Below, piece after piece: positions 16,991 to 27,829 of a stretch of DNA of 46,356 bases. The first letter of the stretch is position 1. The number at the start of each line of letters is the position of its first letter. The stretch comes from Photorhabdus akhurstii (GTDB lineage: Bacteria > Pseudomonadota > Gammaproteobacteria > Enterobacterales > Enterobacteriaceae), in NCBI RefSeq assembly GCF_018448925.1, contig NZ_RCWE01000018.1:1-46356 (forward strand). The letters run 5' to 3'. Under the pieces are notes generated by a model. The model did not search any database. It saw nothing but the letters and a program-made list of their open reading frames with translations, and was not told the DNA's origin. The translations under genes and the position numbers were made by a program.

Positions 16991-19222
16991 TCAGTTGCCA
17001 TGAAGACGCCTGGCTTCAATAACATCCGGTAACTGATTGATTTTCGCCAAGATCCGCCCCAGTACTTGCAGGTTATAAATCTCAATATTCATATCGATGG
17101 TGGCAATCTGCTGTTTTATATCACTGCGGCTACTCACCCCAAGCACGTTCACCTTCTCATTCGCCAAGATCGTGGTGATATCACGCAATAATCCACTGCG
17201 ATCGTTCGCAACAACACGCACAATCAGTGAGTAACCACTGGAATAGCTCTCTCCCCAAACCGCATCCACCACCCTTTCCGGCGCATTCGCCTGCAACTCC
17301 GCCAACTGTTCACAATCAACCCAATGGATAGAGATTCCCCGACCACGCGTGATAAAGCCGACAATCTCATCGCCGGGAATTGGCTGGCAGCAACGGGCAA
17401 TGTGATGCATCAAGTTACCCACACCTTCTACCACAATCCGTCCATCATCTTTAGCAGAACTACGCTGTGGATGTGATTTACTTTCTAAATTGCGAAGCGC
17501 TTCCCGATCTGCATCCTCTGCGGTGGTTTTTTTGAGTTTACTTTGTAAGAAATTGACCAACTGGTTAATGCGGATATCACCAACGCCAATTCCCGCCAGT
17601 ACTTCATCAAGTGTATGGACGTTATAACGAGCAATGAGCAACTTTTCCGCCTCTTTTAGGCTGATATCCAAGTGTTCCAGTTCGTTATCCAGCATCTGAC
17701 GACCTGCGATAATGTTTTTATCCCGATCCTGTTTGCGGAACCAGTTATGGATTTTCGCCCGACCGCGGCTGGTGGTGACATATCCCAAGTTTGGATTTAA
17801 CCAATCACGACTTGGGTTCGGGTGTTTCTGTGTGATGATTTCAATCTGATCGCCCATTTGTAATTGATAGCTGAATGGCACAATGCGACCACTGATTTTC
17901 GCTCCAATACAACGATGCCCCACATCGCTGTGAATATGGTAGGCAAAATCCAGCGGCGTAGAACCGGTAGGTAAATCAATAACATCGCCTTTCGGTGTAA
18001 ATACATATACCCGATCATCAAACACCTGGCTGCGAACTTCATCCAGCATCTCACCAGAATCAGCCATCTCTTCCTGCCATGCGATCAATTTACGCAGCCA
18101 CGCAATGCGTCCTTCATATCCGGCACGACTGCCCGCCACCGCTCCCTCTTTATATTTCCAGTGGGCGGCTATTCCCAATTCTGCATCTTCATGCATCTGA
18201 CGGGTGCGGATCTGAATTTCCAATGTCTTACCACTTGGCCCAAGCACTACGGTATGAATGGATTGATAGCCATTTGGCTTCGGGTTAGCAACATAATCAT
18301 CAAATTCATCCGGCAAATGACGATAGTGAGTATGTACTATCCCCAGCGCCGCGTAACAATCCTGCAAACGTTCAACCACAATTCGCACAGCCCGAACATC
18401 AAACAGCTCATCAAATGCCAGTGATTTTTTCTGCATTTTGCGCCAAATGCTGTAGATATGTTTAGGACGCCCGTATATTTCAGTAGTAACGCCCTCCTTG
18501 AGCATATGCTTGCGTAATATATTGACAAAGTGATCAATATACTGCTCACGATCAATGCGGCGTTCATGCAGTAATTTCGCAATTTTTTTATATTCATCAG
18601 GATGGAGATAACGGAAGCAGTAATCCTCAAGCTCCCATTTAAGTTGACCAATGCCTAGTCGGTTAGCGAGCGGCGCATAAATGTTGGAACACTCTTTCGC
18701 AGCCAGTACGCGCTCATCTTCAGTCGCCTCTTTAACTTCCCGCAAATGGGCGATCCGCTCTGCCAATTTGATAATGACACAACGAAAATCTTCCACCATT
18801 GCCAGTAGCATCCGGCGCACATTATCAACCTGTACAGAGCAGATTGAATCGTGATGAGTGGCTTTTAACTGGCGAATGGCGTCCATTTCCATAACGCCTT
18901 TCACCAGATTGGTAATCACACTGCCAAACGCCTCGGTGACGGTTTGATCGTCAAGTAATTTGGCATCCACCAACGGGAACAGTAGCGCAGCACGCATGCT
19001 GTCACTATCCATACTCAGCGTAGAGAGGATCTCAACCATCTCTACGCCACGCCATAATAGAAGTTCTGAATCAGGATGATTTTGCGCTTTTTCGTGACAA
19101 TAACGCCAGGTTTCGGCTAATTTCTCACCCAATTGAAGATTCGCTACATTTAAACTAGCGATCCACCTGTTTACTGCAAACTCTCCCGCAGGGGTTAAAT
19201 GAGCACTTCTTACCGCAACCAT
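16991..19222 (-). CDS. relA: GTP pyrophosphokinase RelA, (p)ppGpp synthetase I
   Basis: 743 residues (E. coli 744). Makes (p)ppGpp on stalled ribosomes during amino-acid starvation. Order: a degenerate HD hydrolase domain (~30-190, normal HD ligands absent), the synthetase domain (YGRPKHIYSIWRKM and PKPNGYQSIHTVV, ~240-370), TGS (VYVFTPKGDVIDLPTGSTPL, ~405-465), a helical region, the conserved-Cys zinc-finger-like domain (HIARCCQPIPGDEIVGF, ~610) and C-terminal ACT/RRM (~665-743). ATG 19222 has GGGAGA upstream. It sits between rlmD and mazG in the order known from enterobacteria. Stringent control is relevant to secondary metabolism in this group. Confidence 0.99.
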   Translation of the reverse strand: MVAVRSAHLTPAGEFAVNRWIASLNVANLQLGEKLAETWRYCHEKAQNHPDSELLLWRGVEMVEILSTLSMDSDSMRAALLFPLVDAKLLDDQTVTEAFGSVITNLVKGVMEMDAIRQLKATHHDSICSVQVDNVRRMLLAMVEDFRCVIIKLAERIAHLREVKEATEDERVLAAKECSNIYAPLANRLGIGQLKWELEDYCFRYLHPDEYKKIAKLLHERRIDREQYIDHFVNILRKHMLKEGVTTEIYGRPKHIYSIWRKMQKKSLAFDELFDVRAVRIVVERLQDCYAALGIVHTHYRHLPDEFDDYVANPKPNGYQSIHTVVLGPSGKTLEIQIRTRQMHEDAELGIAAHWKYKEGAVAGSRAGYEGRIAWLRKLIAWQEEMADSGEMLDEVRSQVFDDRVYVFTPKGDVIDLPTGSTPLDFAYHIHSDVGHRCIGAKISGRIVPFSYQLQMGDQIEIITQKHPNPSRDWLNPNLGYVTTSRGRAKIHNWFRKQDRDKNIIAGRQMLDNELEHLDISLKEAEKLLIARYNVHTLDEVLAGIGVGDIRINQLVNFLQSKLKKTTAEDADREALRNLESKSHPQRSSAKDDGRIVVEGVGNLMHHIARCCQPIPGDEIVGFITRGRGISIHWVDCEQLAELQANAPERVVDAVWGESYSSGYSLIVRVVANDRSGLLRDITTILANEKVNVLGVSSRSDIKQQIATIDMNIEIYNLQVLGRILAKINQLPDVIEARRLHGN

Positions 19223-19263
19223 AATCTCTCCCGATTACTTCATAGCTTCTATCCAACCATAAC

Positions 19264-20595
19264 CTAACGACTAAATAGCGCCATTGACTCCAAATGGCCT
19301 GTATGCGGAAACATGTCCAGCATCCGCACACTGATAATTTGATAGCCAGCCTCAAGCAGAATCTTACTGTCCCGCGCCAATGTTGTTGGATTACAAGAGA
19401 CGTAGACCACTTTTTCCGGGGCTAACTCAACAATGTGTGACATGACTCCTGCCGCACCAGCACGCGCCGGATCTAATAAAACCTTGTTAAACCCCAGTTT
19501 CGCCCAGGGTTGATGATGTATGTCAGCTTCCAGGTTCTCATGGCAGAAAGATATGTTATCCAAATTATTTAATCTGGCATTATATTGCCCATTAGCCACC
19601 AGCGTGGCAACCCCTTCGACTCCGACCACAGATTGCACTACGCGACCAATAGGTAAGGTAAAATTCCCCATTCCACAGAACAGATCGAGCACCCTGTCAT
19701 TCGGTTGTAAATCGAGCCACTCCATCGCCTGAGCAACCATTTGTTGATTCACCTGATCGTTAACCTGAATAAAATCCCTTGGACTGAAAACTAGTTTTAG
19801 GCCGCCTACCTGATACCAAGGTTCCGGCGGTTGATTCAGCGACTCAAGTGAGGTTTCATCCGCCGCCAGATAGACAGCAACGTTATGTTGCACGGAAAAT
19901 GCGCATAGTTTCTCTCTATCTTCCCGTTTCAAGGGATCAAGATGGCGCAATATCATCAATGGGCCATTATCTGCCAGCACCAATTCCACATGCCCCAACC
20001 GTTTAACCGCTTTCAAGTTATTCAGACACTGAGATAATGGCTGCAATAACTGTTCCAATTCAGGTCGCAAAACAGGGCACTCTTTTATCGCCACTAATTC
20101 ATTGGATTGATTTTGACGAAATCCCATCACCAGTTGGCGCTGTTTTATTTGATGCTGTTTTACTTGATAATGTAAACCAAGCCTTGCCCGACGCCGATAA
20201 CCATATTCGGGACCGAGAATCACCGGCTTGGCAGAAACTGTTACACCGGTTTCCCGTCTAATCAGATGTTCGAGGACGCTGGCTTTACTCTCACGTTGTA
20301 AATCAGGCGCAACATGTTGTTGCTGACAACCGCCACATACTCCAAAATGCGGACAACGGGGATTTACACGATATGGACTGTCAGATAGACGCTTAACCAA
20401 CTTTGCTTTTGCAAACTGACGCTTCTCTTCCGTTAGTTGTACCTGTGCTTGTTCACCGGGCAATAATCCGGCGACAAAAATAGTTTTACCCTGATGGCGA
20501 GCTACGCCCTGCCCTTGGGCATCCAGATTATCAGCAGTCACTGTGATGATATGTCGATTTACTATTCGGCGGTTGGGGGAATAAAATTGCACCAT
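19264..20595 (-). CDS. rlmD: 23S rRNA (uracil-1939-C5)-methyltransferase
   Basis: 443 residues (E. coli RlmD 433). Methylates U1939 of 23S rRNA using SAM. An N-terminal TRAM domain (~15-75) is followed by the [4Fe-4S] cysteines in [14 protein letters not shown]. The Rossmann methyltransferase domain has [14 protein letters not shown], the catalytic region LLDPARAGA and the nucleophile in [13 protein letters not shown]. Compared with E. coli it has about ten extra residues near ~110. It is divergent from barA with a 53-base gap. Confidence 0.98.
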   Translation of the reverse strand: MVQFYSPNRRIVNRHIITVTADNLDAQGQGVARHQGKTIFVAGLLPGEQAQVQLTEEKRQFAKAKLVKRLSDSPYRVNPRCPHFGVCGGCQQQHVAPDLQRESKASVLEHLIRRETGVTVSAKPVILGPEYGYRRRARLGLHYQVKQHQIKQRQLVMGFRQNQSNELVAIKECPVLRPELEQLLQPLSQCLNNLKAVKRLGHVELVLADNGPLMILRHLDPLKREDREKLCAFSVQHNVAVYLAADETSLESLNQPPEPWYQVGGLKLVFSPRDFIQVNDQVNQQMVAQAMEWLDLQPNDRVLDLFCGMGNFTLPIGRVVQSVVGVEGVATLVANGQYNARLNNLDNISFCHENLEADIHHQPWAKLGFNKVLLDPARAGAAGVMSHIVELAPEKVVYVSCNPTTLARDSKILLEAGYQIISVRMLDMFPHTGHLESMALFSR

Positions 20596-20648
20596 GATTC
20601 TTACGGACTATGAATTATTAAGTTCTTATTTTCCCACAATGGACGATT

Positions 20649-23000
20649 ATGACCAAATATAGCTTACGCATCCGCATGATGAGCCTGATCCTGGTTCCCA
20701 TTTTACTGGTTGGCATGTTTTTCAGTATCTCATTCCTCTGTTATCACTATCGTGAACTGAAAAATCAAATTGTTCGATCCGGGATCAGCATTATCGAACC
20801 CCTTTCCATCGCCAGTGAAATTGGCATAAACCTGCACAACCGTGAACGTGTCAACTCATTGATAACCCGGCTTCATCGCAGAAACTCTGAGATAGTTCGG
20901 GCGATTGCCATTTTTAATGATGATAATCAACTATTTGATATATCAAACTATAAATACAATGCAGCTCAACTACAGATCTCGCCAGATATGCCGCTGCCAA
21001 CCACCCTGACAAAAATAGAGGTTAAAAATAGTATTATTTTACGCATACCCATTATTTCAGAACACTATTTGTCTCAGAATCAACAGCATGCCGACGCCCC
21101 ATCTTTACATCCGATTGGTTATATCGCTATTGATCTCGATTTACGGTCCGCTCACTTACAGCAATATAAAGAAATCGTTATTTTTATATTACTATTACTC
21201 ATTTGCCTTGGTTGGGCATCGCTGTTCGCCTACCATTTGGTTCGTAAGATCACCAAGCCTATCAGCGATATCGTCAGTACTGTCGATAGAATTCGCCAAG
21301 GACAATTAAACAGCCGTGTCAATGGGAAATATTTTGGTGAATTAGATACGTTGAAGAATGGCATTAACGCAATGGCCAAATCGCTCTCCAGCTATAAAGA
21401 AGAGATGCAAAACGATATTTATCAGGCAACGTCAGATCTTCGGGCGACAATGGAGCAATTCGAAATTCAGAATGTTGAGCTGGCAATAGCGAAAAAACGC
21501 GCTCAAGAAGCAGCTAGAATAAAAACGGAATTTCTGGCAAACATGTCTCATGAATTACGCACACCACTTAATGGCGTCATTGGCTTCACCCGCCAAGCAC
21601 TGAAAACACCTTTAACAATACAGCAAACTGAATATCTGTATATTATCGAGCGTTCCGCTAATCATCTACTGAACATTATCAACGATATATTGGATTTTTC
21701 GCGACTTGAAGCAGATAAATTGGTATTGGAAAGCATTCCATTCCTGCTACAAGATACGATTGATGAAGTTATGGTGTTACTGACACTCAGCGCCAAAAGT
21801 AAGAATATTCAGCTAACTCACCATGTTGATCCCCAAATACCGAATCTGGTCGTAGGCGACCCTACACGCCTCCAGCAAATATTCACCAATATCATCGGTA
21901 ACGCGATTAAATTCACTGACCAAGGTTCTGTGGAGATAAATATCAATCTGCTACAACAGAAGCACCATAAAATCAATTTAGAGATTACGGTCAGCGATAC
22001 AGGTATTGGTATCAGCCCTGAACAGCAACCTCATCTATTTCAGGCTTTTCATCAAGCAAATGCCAGTATTTCCCGCCGTTATGGCGGCACCGGCCTCGGT
22101 CTGGTTATTACACGGAAACTGATCCAAGAAATGGGCGGAAATATCAGTTTTACCAGTGAGCCGAAAAAAGGTTCTGTTTTCCGTTTTGATTTATGGCTAG
22201 GAAAAAACGATTTCATTCTAACCGGCTCGGTTGTACCACAAAAGACGCTTATCCATCCCCCACGTTTACCGATGACCGTCATGGCCGTTGACGATAATCC
22301 AGCTAACCTCAAACTAATAGGCTCATTACTGGAAGAAATCGTGGAAAAAACCGTGCTATGTAGCAGTGGAGAAGAAGCTTTACAGTCAGTAACCGCTCAC
22401 CATTTTGATGTTATTCTGATGGATATTCATATGCCAGGTATGGATGGCATCTGTGCTTCCGACCGCATCCACCAGCTACCGCAACACCGCAGTACGCCGA
22501 TCATTGCGGTTACAGCCTATACTTGCCGACCAAAGAACGATACAGATCAATCGCCATTTGAGGATTTTCTGACCAAACCTCTTGATGAAGATCGCCTGAG
22601 ATCGGTGTTAAATCGCTACGTTAAGACGCCAAAATCACAACATATTAACTGGTCATTAGCGCTACAACAGGCAATTGGAAAAGAACAGCTAGCTATAGAT
22701 ATGTTGCAAATGTTGGTAGATTTACTGCCAACGATTAAAACAATCACAGAAAAAGTTTTGTCAGGGGAAACGGTGGAAGATTATCAGCAGCAGCTCCATA
22801 AACTACACGGTAGCTGCTGTTATAGCGGCGTGCCGCAACTTAAAGCCCTCTGCCAATTAATTGAACAACAATTACAACAAGGCGTTCAATTAACAGATAT
22901 AGAACCCGAATTGTTGGAACTAGCAGATGAAATTGATCATGTCCTTATCGCCGCCAAAAAAATATTGAGTAGCGGCGAGAACATCAATTACACACAATAA
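20649..23000 (+). CDS. barA: Hybrid sensor kinase BarA, short form without pseudo-receiver
   Basis: 783 residues against 918 in E. coli. BarA phosphorylates UvrY and so drives Csr small RNAs and the switch to secondary metabolism and virulence. Two membrane segments (~10-32 and ~175-198) flank a periplasmic sensor. Then HAMP (~200-250), a coiled coil, HisKA with the phospho-His in [16 protein letters not shown] (~304), HATPase with [15 protein letters not shown] and GGTGLGLVI, a receiver with VDDNPANLK, phospho-Asp in [11 protein letters not shown] and Lys in LTKPLDEDR, and HPt with His in [11 protein letters not shown]. The ~125-residue degenerate receiver that lies between HATPase and receiver in E. 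coli is missing: FRFDLWLG is followed within ~30 residues by MTVMAVDDN. The 3' end overlaps convergent dgt by 17 bases. Confidence 0.97.
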   Translation: MTKYSLRIRMMSLILVPILLVGMFFSISFLCYHYRELKNQIVRSGISIIEPLSIASEIGINLHNRERVNSLITRLHRRNSEIVRAIAIFNDDNQLFDISNYKYNAAQLQISPDMPLPTTLTKIEVKNSIILRIPIISEHYLSQNQQHADAPSLHPIGYIAIDLDLRSAHLQQYKEIVIFILLLLICLGWASLFAYHLVRKITKPISDIVSTVDRIRQGQLNSRVNGKYFGELDTLKNGINAMAKSLSSYKEEMQNDIYQATSDLRATMEQFEIQNVELAIAKKRAQEAARIKTEFLANMSHELRTPLNGVIGFTRQALKTPLTIQQTEYLYIIERSANHLLNIINDILDFSRLEADKLVLESIPFLLQDTIDEVMVLLTLSAKSKNIQLTHHVDPQIPNLVVGDPTRLQQIFTNIIGNAIKFTDQGSVEININLLQQKHHKINLEITVSDTGIGISPEQQPHLFQAFHQANASISRRYGGTGLGLVITRKLIQEMGGNISFTSEPKKGSVFRFDLWLGKNDFILTGSVVPQKTLIHPPRLPMTVMAVDDNPANLKLIGSLLEEIVEKTVLCSSGEEALQSVTAHHFDVILMDIHMPGMDGICASDRIHQLPQHRSTPIIAVTAYTCRPKNDTDQSPFEDFLTKPLDEDRLRSVLNRYVKTPKSQHINWSLALQQAIGKEQLAIDMLQMLVDLLPTIKTITEKVLSGETVEDYQQQLHKLHGSCCYSGVPQLKALCQLIEQQLQQGVQLTDIEPELLELADEIDHVLIAAKKILSSGENINYTQ

Positions 23001-24510
23001 ATTTGCGATACTCTTCATAAGCATAATTATCTGTCATGCCACTGATGTAATCCTGAATAAGACGAGCGCGATAATAGAACTCTATCAGCTCTTTTTCAGA
23101 TTGATCAGTGGCAACAATTTTCTCTACTGCTTCACCATAAGCGAGACGATGCTTGGTGGAAAGTTTGTGTAGCAGCCGGGTTTCCATGAAATAATCTTTG
23201 TGGAAATTGTTTTGGTTCAGTTCCACAAAATCCTGACGGGACATCTTCAATAACGGATAATAAAAATCCAATAACCCATTGATGATTCGGTATCCCTGCA
23301 ACTCTAATTTTTCAATCTCTGGATGATTAAACACTCTCTTACAAGCAATGTTTTTCAATGTTCTAAGTAACCGATGCTCCTCGCTCTTATCTTCAAGTAG
23401 CGCTTGATTAAATGAACCCTCAAAAACAGCCGGCAGATGATCAATAAAACGACGAGCAGTGTAAGGCACAAGTTTGCCGGTAATATAAACCCGCAGATAC
23501 ATAAAAAATTGGTCCTGCTGACTTCGACGTAATTCGTTACCGTGAATTCCCTTGTACGCCTTTCTGACCGTTACGTCGAATAGATCCCCGGTCCGATGAC
23601 CGCCATTTTCTTGCCACTCCTGTTCCAAATATCCCATCAGGGTATCGACGCTGAAAATCGCTTTTTCAACAGCATCATCCAAATCAGCAATGCAATAAGA
23701 GATATCATCTGCCGCTTCCATAATATAAGTCAGTGGGAAGCGACAAAATTCACCCATTTTAAGCTCACGACGTAATTCGCGCACAAAATGCGCTTCCGAC
23801 CAATAAAAACCCGGTTTTTTCATCAAGTAATTAAATTGATTTGGTGTTTCTTCAAGACGAAAAGCAGGACAAGTATATTTTAGAATACAGCCAACTTGGG
23901 CATAAGTCAGATTGAGTTTTAATAAGCTATGCACCATTCGGATAGCTTGAGCATTCCCTTCAAACTGACACAGATCTTTACGCAACTGGCGACGAAAGCG
24001 ATCTTTTTTCACATCGCCACACAAACGCAATGCGGATATTTCACATTGATCTTCCCGCTTAATATTTTCCAGGGAAAAATTAAGGTCGAGTTTTCTGGCA
24101 AACCAATCTTTAATTGCCGCTTCACCAAAATGACCAAATGGCGGATTACCAATATCGTGCATTAAACAAGCCATTTCAATCAAACTTTCAAATGATAATA
24201 GCCGTTTGTCCAGCCCGTAATCGGCCAGCAAATTACGCGTTCTCAATTCATTAATAATCGTTTTTGAAATATGGCGTCCAACCTGTTGCACTTCTAATGA
24301 ATGCGTCAAGCGACTGCGGACAGCGGCATTATTTTCCAGCGGAAAAACCTGTGTTTTTTGCTGTAAACGGCGAATAGCCGCTGAATTCATAATCCGCCCA
24401 CGATCGCTTTCAAACTGGCGAATAACCTGTTCTTCATCATTAGGATCAATATGATACTGACGGTATTTACGCTGATAGTTAAGCTTCTGACTAAAGTCTA
24501 TCCCGGACAT
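22984..24510 (-). CDS. dgt: Deoxyguanosinetriphosphate triphosphohydrolase
   Basis: 508 residues (E. coli 505). Hydrolyses dGTP to deoxyguanosine and triphosphate. The HD-domain metal ligands are visible: [15 protein letters not shown] (His), [16 protein letters not shown] (HD) and the distal Asp in [19 protein letters not shown] 24510 begins [17 protein letters not shown]. It is divergent from mtnN, as in E. coli, and convergent with barA, with a 17-base overlap of coding ends. Confidence 0.98.
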   Translation of the reverse strand: MSGIDFSQKLNYQRKYRQYHIDPNDEEQVIRQFESDRGRIMNSAAIRRLQQKTQVFPLENNAAVRSRLTHSLEVQQVGRHISKTIINELRTRNLLADYGLDKRLLSFESLIEMACLMHDIGNPPFGHFGEAAIKDWFARKLDLNFSLENIKREDQCEISALRLCGDVKKDRFRRQLRKDLCQFEGNAQAIRMVHSLLKLNLTYAQVGCILKYTCPAFRLEETPNQFNYLMKKPGFYWSEAHFVRELRRELKMGEFCRFPLTYIMEAADDISYCIADLDDAVEKAIFSVDTLMGYLEQEWQENGGHRTGDLFDVTVRKAYKGIHGNELRRSQQDQFFMYLRVYITGKLVPYTARRFIDHLPAVFEGSFNQALLEDKSEEHRLLRTLKNIACKRVFNHPEIEKLELQGYRIINGLLDFYYPLLKMSRQDFVELNQNNFHKDYFMETRLLHKLSTKHRLAYGEAVEKIVATDQSEKELIEFYYRARLIQDYISGMTDNYAYEEYRKFIVCN

Positions 24511-24636
24511 TTATCCCCCGACTTGTGAGATAGCACTGTTTTACATCACAGATTATCTGATTGTTCCGAATTCAATGTTAAACTCAAACACGAGATGATT
24601 TTATATGATTAATTAATCAACAGCGAGTATGACATC

Positions 24637-25338
24637 ATGAAAGTAGGCGTGATAGGTGCTATGGAACAAGAAGTGACTTTACTGCGCGATCAAATTGAAG
24701 ATTGCCAAACACTGTCACGAGGTGGTTGCGAAATCTATACCGGTAAGCTCAACGGCGTGGAGATCGCACTGTTAAAATCCGGTATTGGTAAAGTTTCTGC
24801 CGCAATTGGCACAACTTTGCTGCTTGAACATTGTCAACCTGATGTGATTATTAACACCGGATCAGCCGGCGGCCTTGATCCGCAGCTACAAGTCGGTGAT
24901 ATCGTGGTATCCAGCGAAGTTCGCTATCATGACGCTGATGTCACCGCGTTTGGTTATGAACCCGGTCAGATGGCGCAATGTCCTCCGGCTTTTGTGGCGG
25001 ACGAGCAACTCATTGCTCTGGCGGAAGAGTGTATTCATTCACTGAATCTGAACGCAGTACATGGGCTGATTTGCAGCGGCGATGCCTTTATTAATGGCGC
25101 GGAACCACTGGCGCGTATCCGGGCGACGTTCCCACAAGTGACCGCGGTAGAAATGGAAGCCGCAGCGATAGGGCATGTCTGCCACCAATACAACACTCCG
25201 TTTGTCGTTGTGCGTGCTATCTCCGATGTGGCAGATAAAGAATCTCATATCAGCTTTGATGAATTTCTTGCCGTGGCAGCCCGTCAATCTACATTGATGG
25301 TCAACGCAATGCTGACAACGCTGAGTCAAGATAAATAA
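24637..25338 (+). CDS. mtnN: 5'-methylthioadenosine/S-adenosylhomocysteine nucleosidase
   Basis: 233 residues, the family length. Removes adenine from methylthioadenosine, S-adenosylhomocysteine and 5'-deoxyadenosine; it feeds methionine salvage and the LuxS pathway. It begins [16 protein letters not shown] with the catalytic Glu12. It has the purine site SGDAFI, the ribose-binding [13 protein letters not shown] (Glu ~174) and the catalytic Asp in [12 protein letters not shown] hairpin and btuF follow, as in E. coli. Confidence 0.98.
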   Translation: MKVGVIGAMEQEVTLLRDQIEDCQTLSRGGCEIYTGKLNGVEIALLKSGIGKVSAAIGTTLLLEHCQPDVIINTGSAGGLDPQLQVGDIVVSSEVRYHDADVTAFGYEPGQMAQCPPAFVADEQLIALAEECIHSLNLNAVHGLICSGDAFINGAEPLARIRATFPQVTAVEMEAAAIGHVCHQYNTPFVVVRAISDVADKESHISFDEFLAVAARQSTLMVNAMLTTLSQDK

Positions 25339-25348
25339 TATATTACTG

Positions 25349-25378
25349 ACACGCCCTGATTAATATTTTCGGGCGTGT
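25349..25378 (+). terminator. Hairpin between mtnN and btuF
   Basis: ACACGCCC (25349-25356) pairs with GGGCGTGT (25371-25378) around a 14-base loop, followed by only TT. It may be a weak or partial terminator that lowers btuF expression relative to mtnN. Confidence 0.5.
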
Positions 25379-25418
25379 TTGCCGGCGACATATTTAATGT
25401 TTTAAAGAGCGCACATTA

Positions 25419-26249
25419 ATGAAATGGATAAAAAGCACGGGTTCAATTGGATTATTGCTTTTACTGTTTCTCAGTAGTTTCAGCCATTTTCTGTATGCCG
25501 CTCCCTTACGAGTAATCAGTTTATCGCCGTCAACCACTGAATTAGCCTACGCCGCCGGGTTAGGTGACAATTTAATTGCCGCCAGCGCCTACTCTGATTA
25601 TCCCCCTCAAGCCCGTAAACTTGAGCAAGTAGCTAACTGGCAAGGCGTCAATCTGGAACGCATTATTACTCTTAAACCTGATCTGATTCTGGCATGGCGC
25701 GGAGGTAATCCCCAACGTCCACTGGAACAACTTGCTGCTTTTGGCATTAAAATATTTTATTCCGATCCCTCCACCACCGAACAGATAGCGCAGGATTTAG
25801 AACGGCTCGCTGAATATAGTCCTCACCCAGAAAAAGCAAAAAAATCCGCGACTGAACTTCGTCAACGATTTGCCAATTTGCAACAAAAATATGCCGCTAC
25901 TACAACCCCCAAACCGGTCTTTTTACAATTCGGCACTTATCCTCTGTTTACCGCTTCAGGACAAACACTGCAAAGTGAAGTGCTTTCAATTTGTGGCGGC
26001 AGAAATATCTTTGCCGACAGCCCCGTCCCCTGGCCCCAAGTCAGTCGGGAGCAAGTACTCATCAGGAAACCTGAGATAATTGTTATCAGCGGCGGGCAAG
26101 AACAGGTCAGATTAATTGAAAATTTCTGGCATCCGCAATTACGCGCCAAAGTGATTACATTACATGAAGATTGGTTTCATCGCGCGGGACCGCGCATCAT
26201 TCTGGCAGCCGAACAGCTATGCCAGCAATTGAACGATGATGGTTCCTGA
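25419..26249 (+). CDS. btuF: Vitamin B12 periplasmic binding protein
   Basis: 276 residues (E. coli 266). Delivers cobalamin to the BtuCD ABC importer. It has an N-terminal signal peptide ([19 protein letters not shown], cleavage probably after the AA near ~28). The mature part shows [17 protein letters not shown], the ligand-site [27 protein letters not shown], and the C-terminal [18 protein letters not shown]. It lies 80 bases after mtnN on the same strand, the E. coli arrangement; btuCD are not in the window. Confidence 0.97.
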   Translation: MKWIKSTGSIGLLLLLFLSSFSHFLYAAPLRVISLSPSTTELAYAAGLGDNLIAASAYSDYPPQARKLEQVANWQGVNLERIITLKPDLILAWRGGNPQRPLEQLAAFGIKIFYSDPSTTEQIAQDLERLAEYSPHPEKAKKSATELRQRFANLQQKYAATTTPKPVFLQFGTYPLFTASGQTLQSEVLSICGGRNIFADSPVPWPQVSREQVLIRKPEIIVISGGQEQVRLIENFWHPQLRAKVITLHEDWFHRAGPRIILAAEQLCQQLNDDGS

Positions 26250-26270
26250 TAAATCAAAATTATTTGAAAG

Positions 26271-26324
26271 ATGACAGGAATATCCCGCAATAACATTCAT
26301 AGACCTGTCATCGCGGGATATTCC
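26271..26324. repeat. Two interleaved inverted repeats between convergent btuF and erpA
   Basis: GGAATATCCCGC (26277-26288) is perfectly inverted at 26313-26324. ATGACAGG (26271-26278) is inverted as CCTGTCAT (26304-26311). The two stems interlock, so they are mutually exclusive or form a pseudoknot. They sit 3' of both genes and probably act as a bidirectional transcription end. Confidence 0.6.
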
Positions 26325-26330
26325 CTAGAA

Positions 26331-26675
26331 TCAAATACTGAAAGAAGAGCCACAACCACAGGTTGTCTTCGCATTAGGGTTGGTGACGATAAAACGTGAA
26401 CCTTCCAGACCTTCGGTATAATCCACACAACCACCTACCAAATATTGCAGGCTCATCGGATCAACAACCAACTCCACCCCCTGCTTCTCAATGGTCATAT
26501 CACCTTCATTTATTTGATCATCAAAGGTAAAACCATACTGGAAGCCACTGCATCCTCCACCGGTGATATAAACCCGTAAACGCAAGTTTGGGTTTTCTTC
26601 ATCCGAAACCAAGATTTTCACTTTGTTAGCGGCAGCATCCGTAAACTGCAAAGGTAATGCGATATCATCGCTCAT
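26331..26675 (-). CDS. erpA: A-type iron-sulfur carrier ErpA
   Basis: 114 residues from the second of two adjacent ATGs ([18 protein letters not shown]), the start used in E. coli; GGAG is eight bases upstream. It inserts [4Fe-4S] clusters into apo-proteins such as IspG/IspH. The three cluster cysteines are in [13 protein letters not shown] and in the C-terminal [12 protein letters not shown] difference from E. coli is [10 protein letters not shown], an additional Cys where E. coli has Ser. Confidence 0.98.
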   Translation of the reverse strand: MSDDIALPLQFTDAAANKVKILVSDEENPNLRLRVYITGGGCSGFQYGFTFDDQINEGDMTIEKQGVELVVDPMSLQYLVGGCVDYTEGLEGSRFIVTNPNAKTTCGCGSSFSI

Positions 26676-26678
26676 CAT

Positions 26679-26993
26679 TTTTACTCCAGACTGGAACCCG
26701 GCAAAGATATTTAGAAGACAACAAAAATTTGCCGATCATTAATAACTCGGATTATCCAATACCTGATTGGTTCGTTCAAGTTTTGTCATTTTGACAACAC
26801 ACCAACCGCCAAAAAATTATCACACCTGTAGCTTACTATTGCCAGCCTGTTACGATAGCCCCAAAGGACATTAAGCCGTCACTATAGTTAAATCCTTAGT
26901 CAATCAATTAGCAATAAGAAGGAAAAATATTGATTTATCATCATGATTAGTTACTTTATTGAATATTTTTCAAAGTAATCACATGGAGTTCCT
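26679..26993. other. Intergenic region between erpA and the DUF1460 gene
   Basis: 315 bases with divergent promoters. No small gene or strong hairpin was found. The erpA promoter candidate lies at 26751-26779. The plus-strand gene has GGAG seven bases before its ATG. Confidence 0.5.
26751..26779 (-). promoter_or_regulatory. Candidate erpA promoter
   Basis: On the minus strand TTGAAC (26779-26774) is followed after 17 bases by GATAAT (26756-26751), about 75 bases before the erpA start. A clear IscR site could not be confirmed by eye. Confidence 0.4.
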
Positions 26994-27779
26994 ATGCGAA
27001 AAATGTTACCACTGATGCTTGTTGCCGCGCTGGCAAGCTGTGCTACTCATAGCAAACAAGCCGATATTGACAGCTATACCGCGAAAAAAATTAATGAAAT
27101 TATAGACAACCAGGTAAAACCGGGAAATAAAGATAATCCAGGTGAAATAATAAAAAACGTCTCTTATCAATTCCTGGGCACACCTTATGCCGCAAACAAA
27201 CTTATTGGTTCCCCGACTGAACCTGAAAAATTAGTGATAGATTTTAACGGGTTAGACTGTTTTACTTTCATTGATTATGTAGAATCGCTAAGGAAATCCA
27301 GCGACCAAAATGATTTTGTAAAAAATCTCATCCAGACAAGATATATCGATGGAAAGATTAGTTTTTTACAAAGAAAACACTTTTTTACAGATTGGTCAAC
27401 CAGAGAAAAATTAAATGCCAAAGATGTAACAGATGAAATAAGTTCTTCTTACATAACAATCACAAAAAACCTGAATAAAAAGGCTGATGGTAGCGAATAT
27501 ATCCCCGGACTGGGTGTCACCAAAAGAGAGATCAAATATATTCCAGGGGATAAGGTCAATGATGCCGTTATTAAGAACTTAAAAACGGGCGATTATATTG
27601 GAATATATACCCATCTTGCCGGGCTGGATGTCACACATACAGGGATTTTTATTATGACGGATCATGGCCCAATGCTGAGGAATGCATCCTCACTTGCTGC
27701 GAATAAAAAAGTTGTCGATTCACCATTTCTTGATTACGTAAAGAATAAACCCGGAATTATCGTTCTAAGAGCATTATAA
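26994..27779 (+). CDS. DUF1460-family lipoprotein (NlpC/P60-like amidase fold)
   Basis: 261 residues. The N-terminus MRKMLPLMLVAALASCATHS has a lipoprotein signal peptide with lipobox LASC (Cys ~16), so it is probably anchored to the outer or inner membrane on the periplasmic side. The body matches DUF1460: the catalytic-type cysteine in IDFNGLDCFTFIDYVESLR, the middle KHFFTDW, and a C-terminal His in LDVTHTGIFIM. The family belongs to the papain-like NlpC/P60 group and is described as N-acetylmuramoyl-L-alanine amidase-like. It is somewhat more AT-rich than its neighbours and lies alone between erpA and hemL, so lateral gain is possible. Confidence 0.85.
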   Translation: MRKMLPLMLVAALASCATHSKQADIDSYTAKKINEIIDNQVKPGNKDNPGEIIKNVSYQFLGTPYAANKLIGSPTEPEKLVIDFNGLDCFTFIDYVESLRKSSDQNDFVKNLIQTRYIDGKISFLQRKHFFTDWSTREKLNAKDVTDEISSSYITITKNLNKKADGSEYIPGLGVTKREIKYIPGDKVNDAVIKNLKTGDYIGIYTHLAGLDVTHTGIFIMTDHGPMLRNASSLAANKKVVDSPFLDYVKNKPGIIVLRAL

Positions 27780-27829
27780 TCCGTGGGGCAAACGGCAAAT
27801 CCACTTAAAACTAGATTCAGGAGCCTTTC

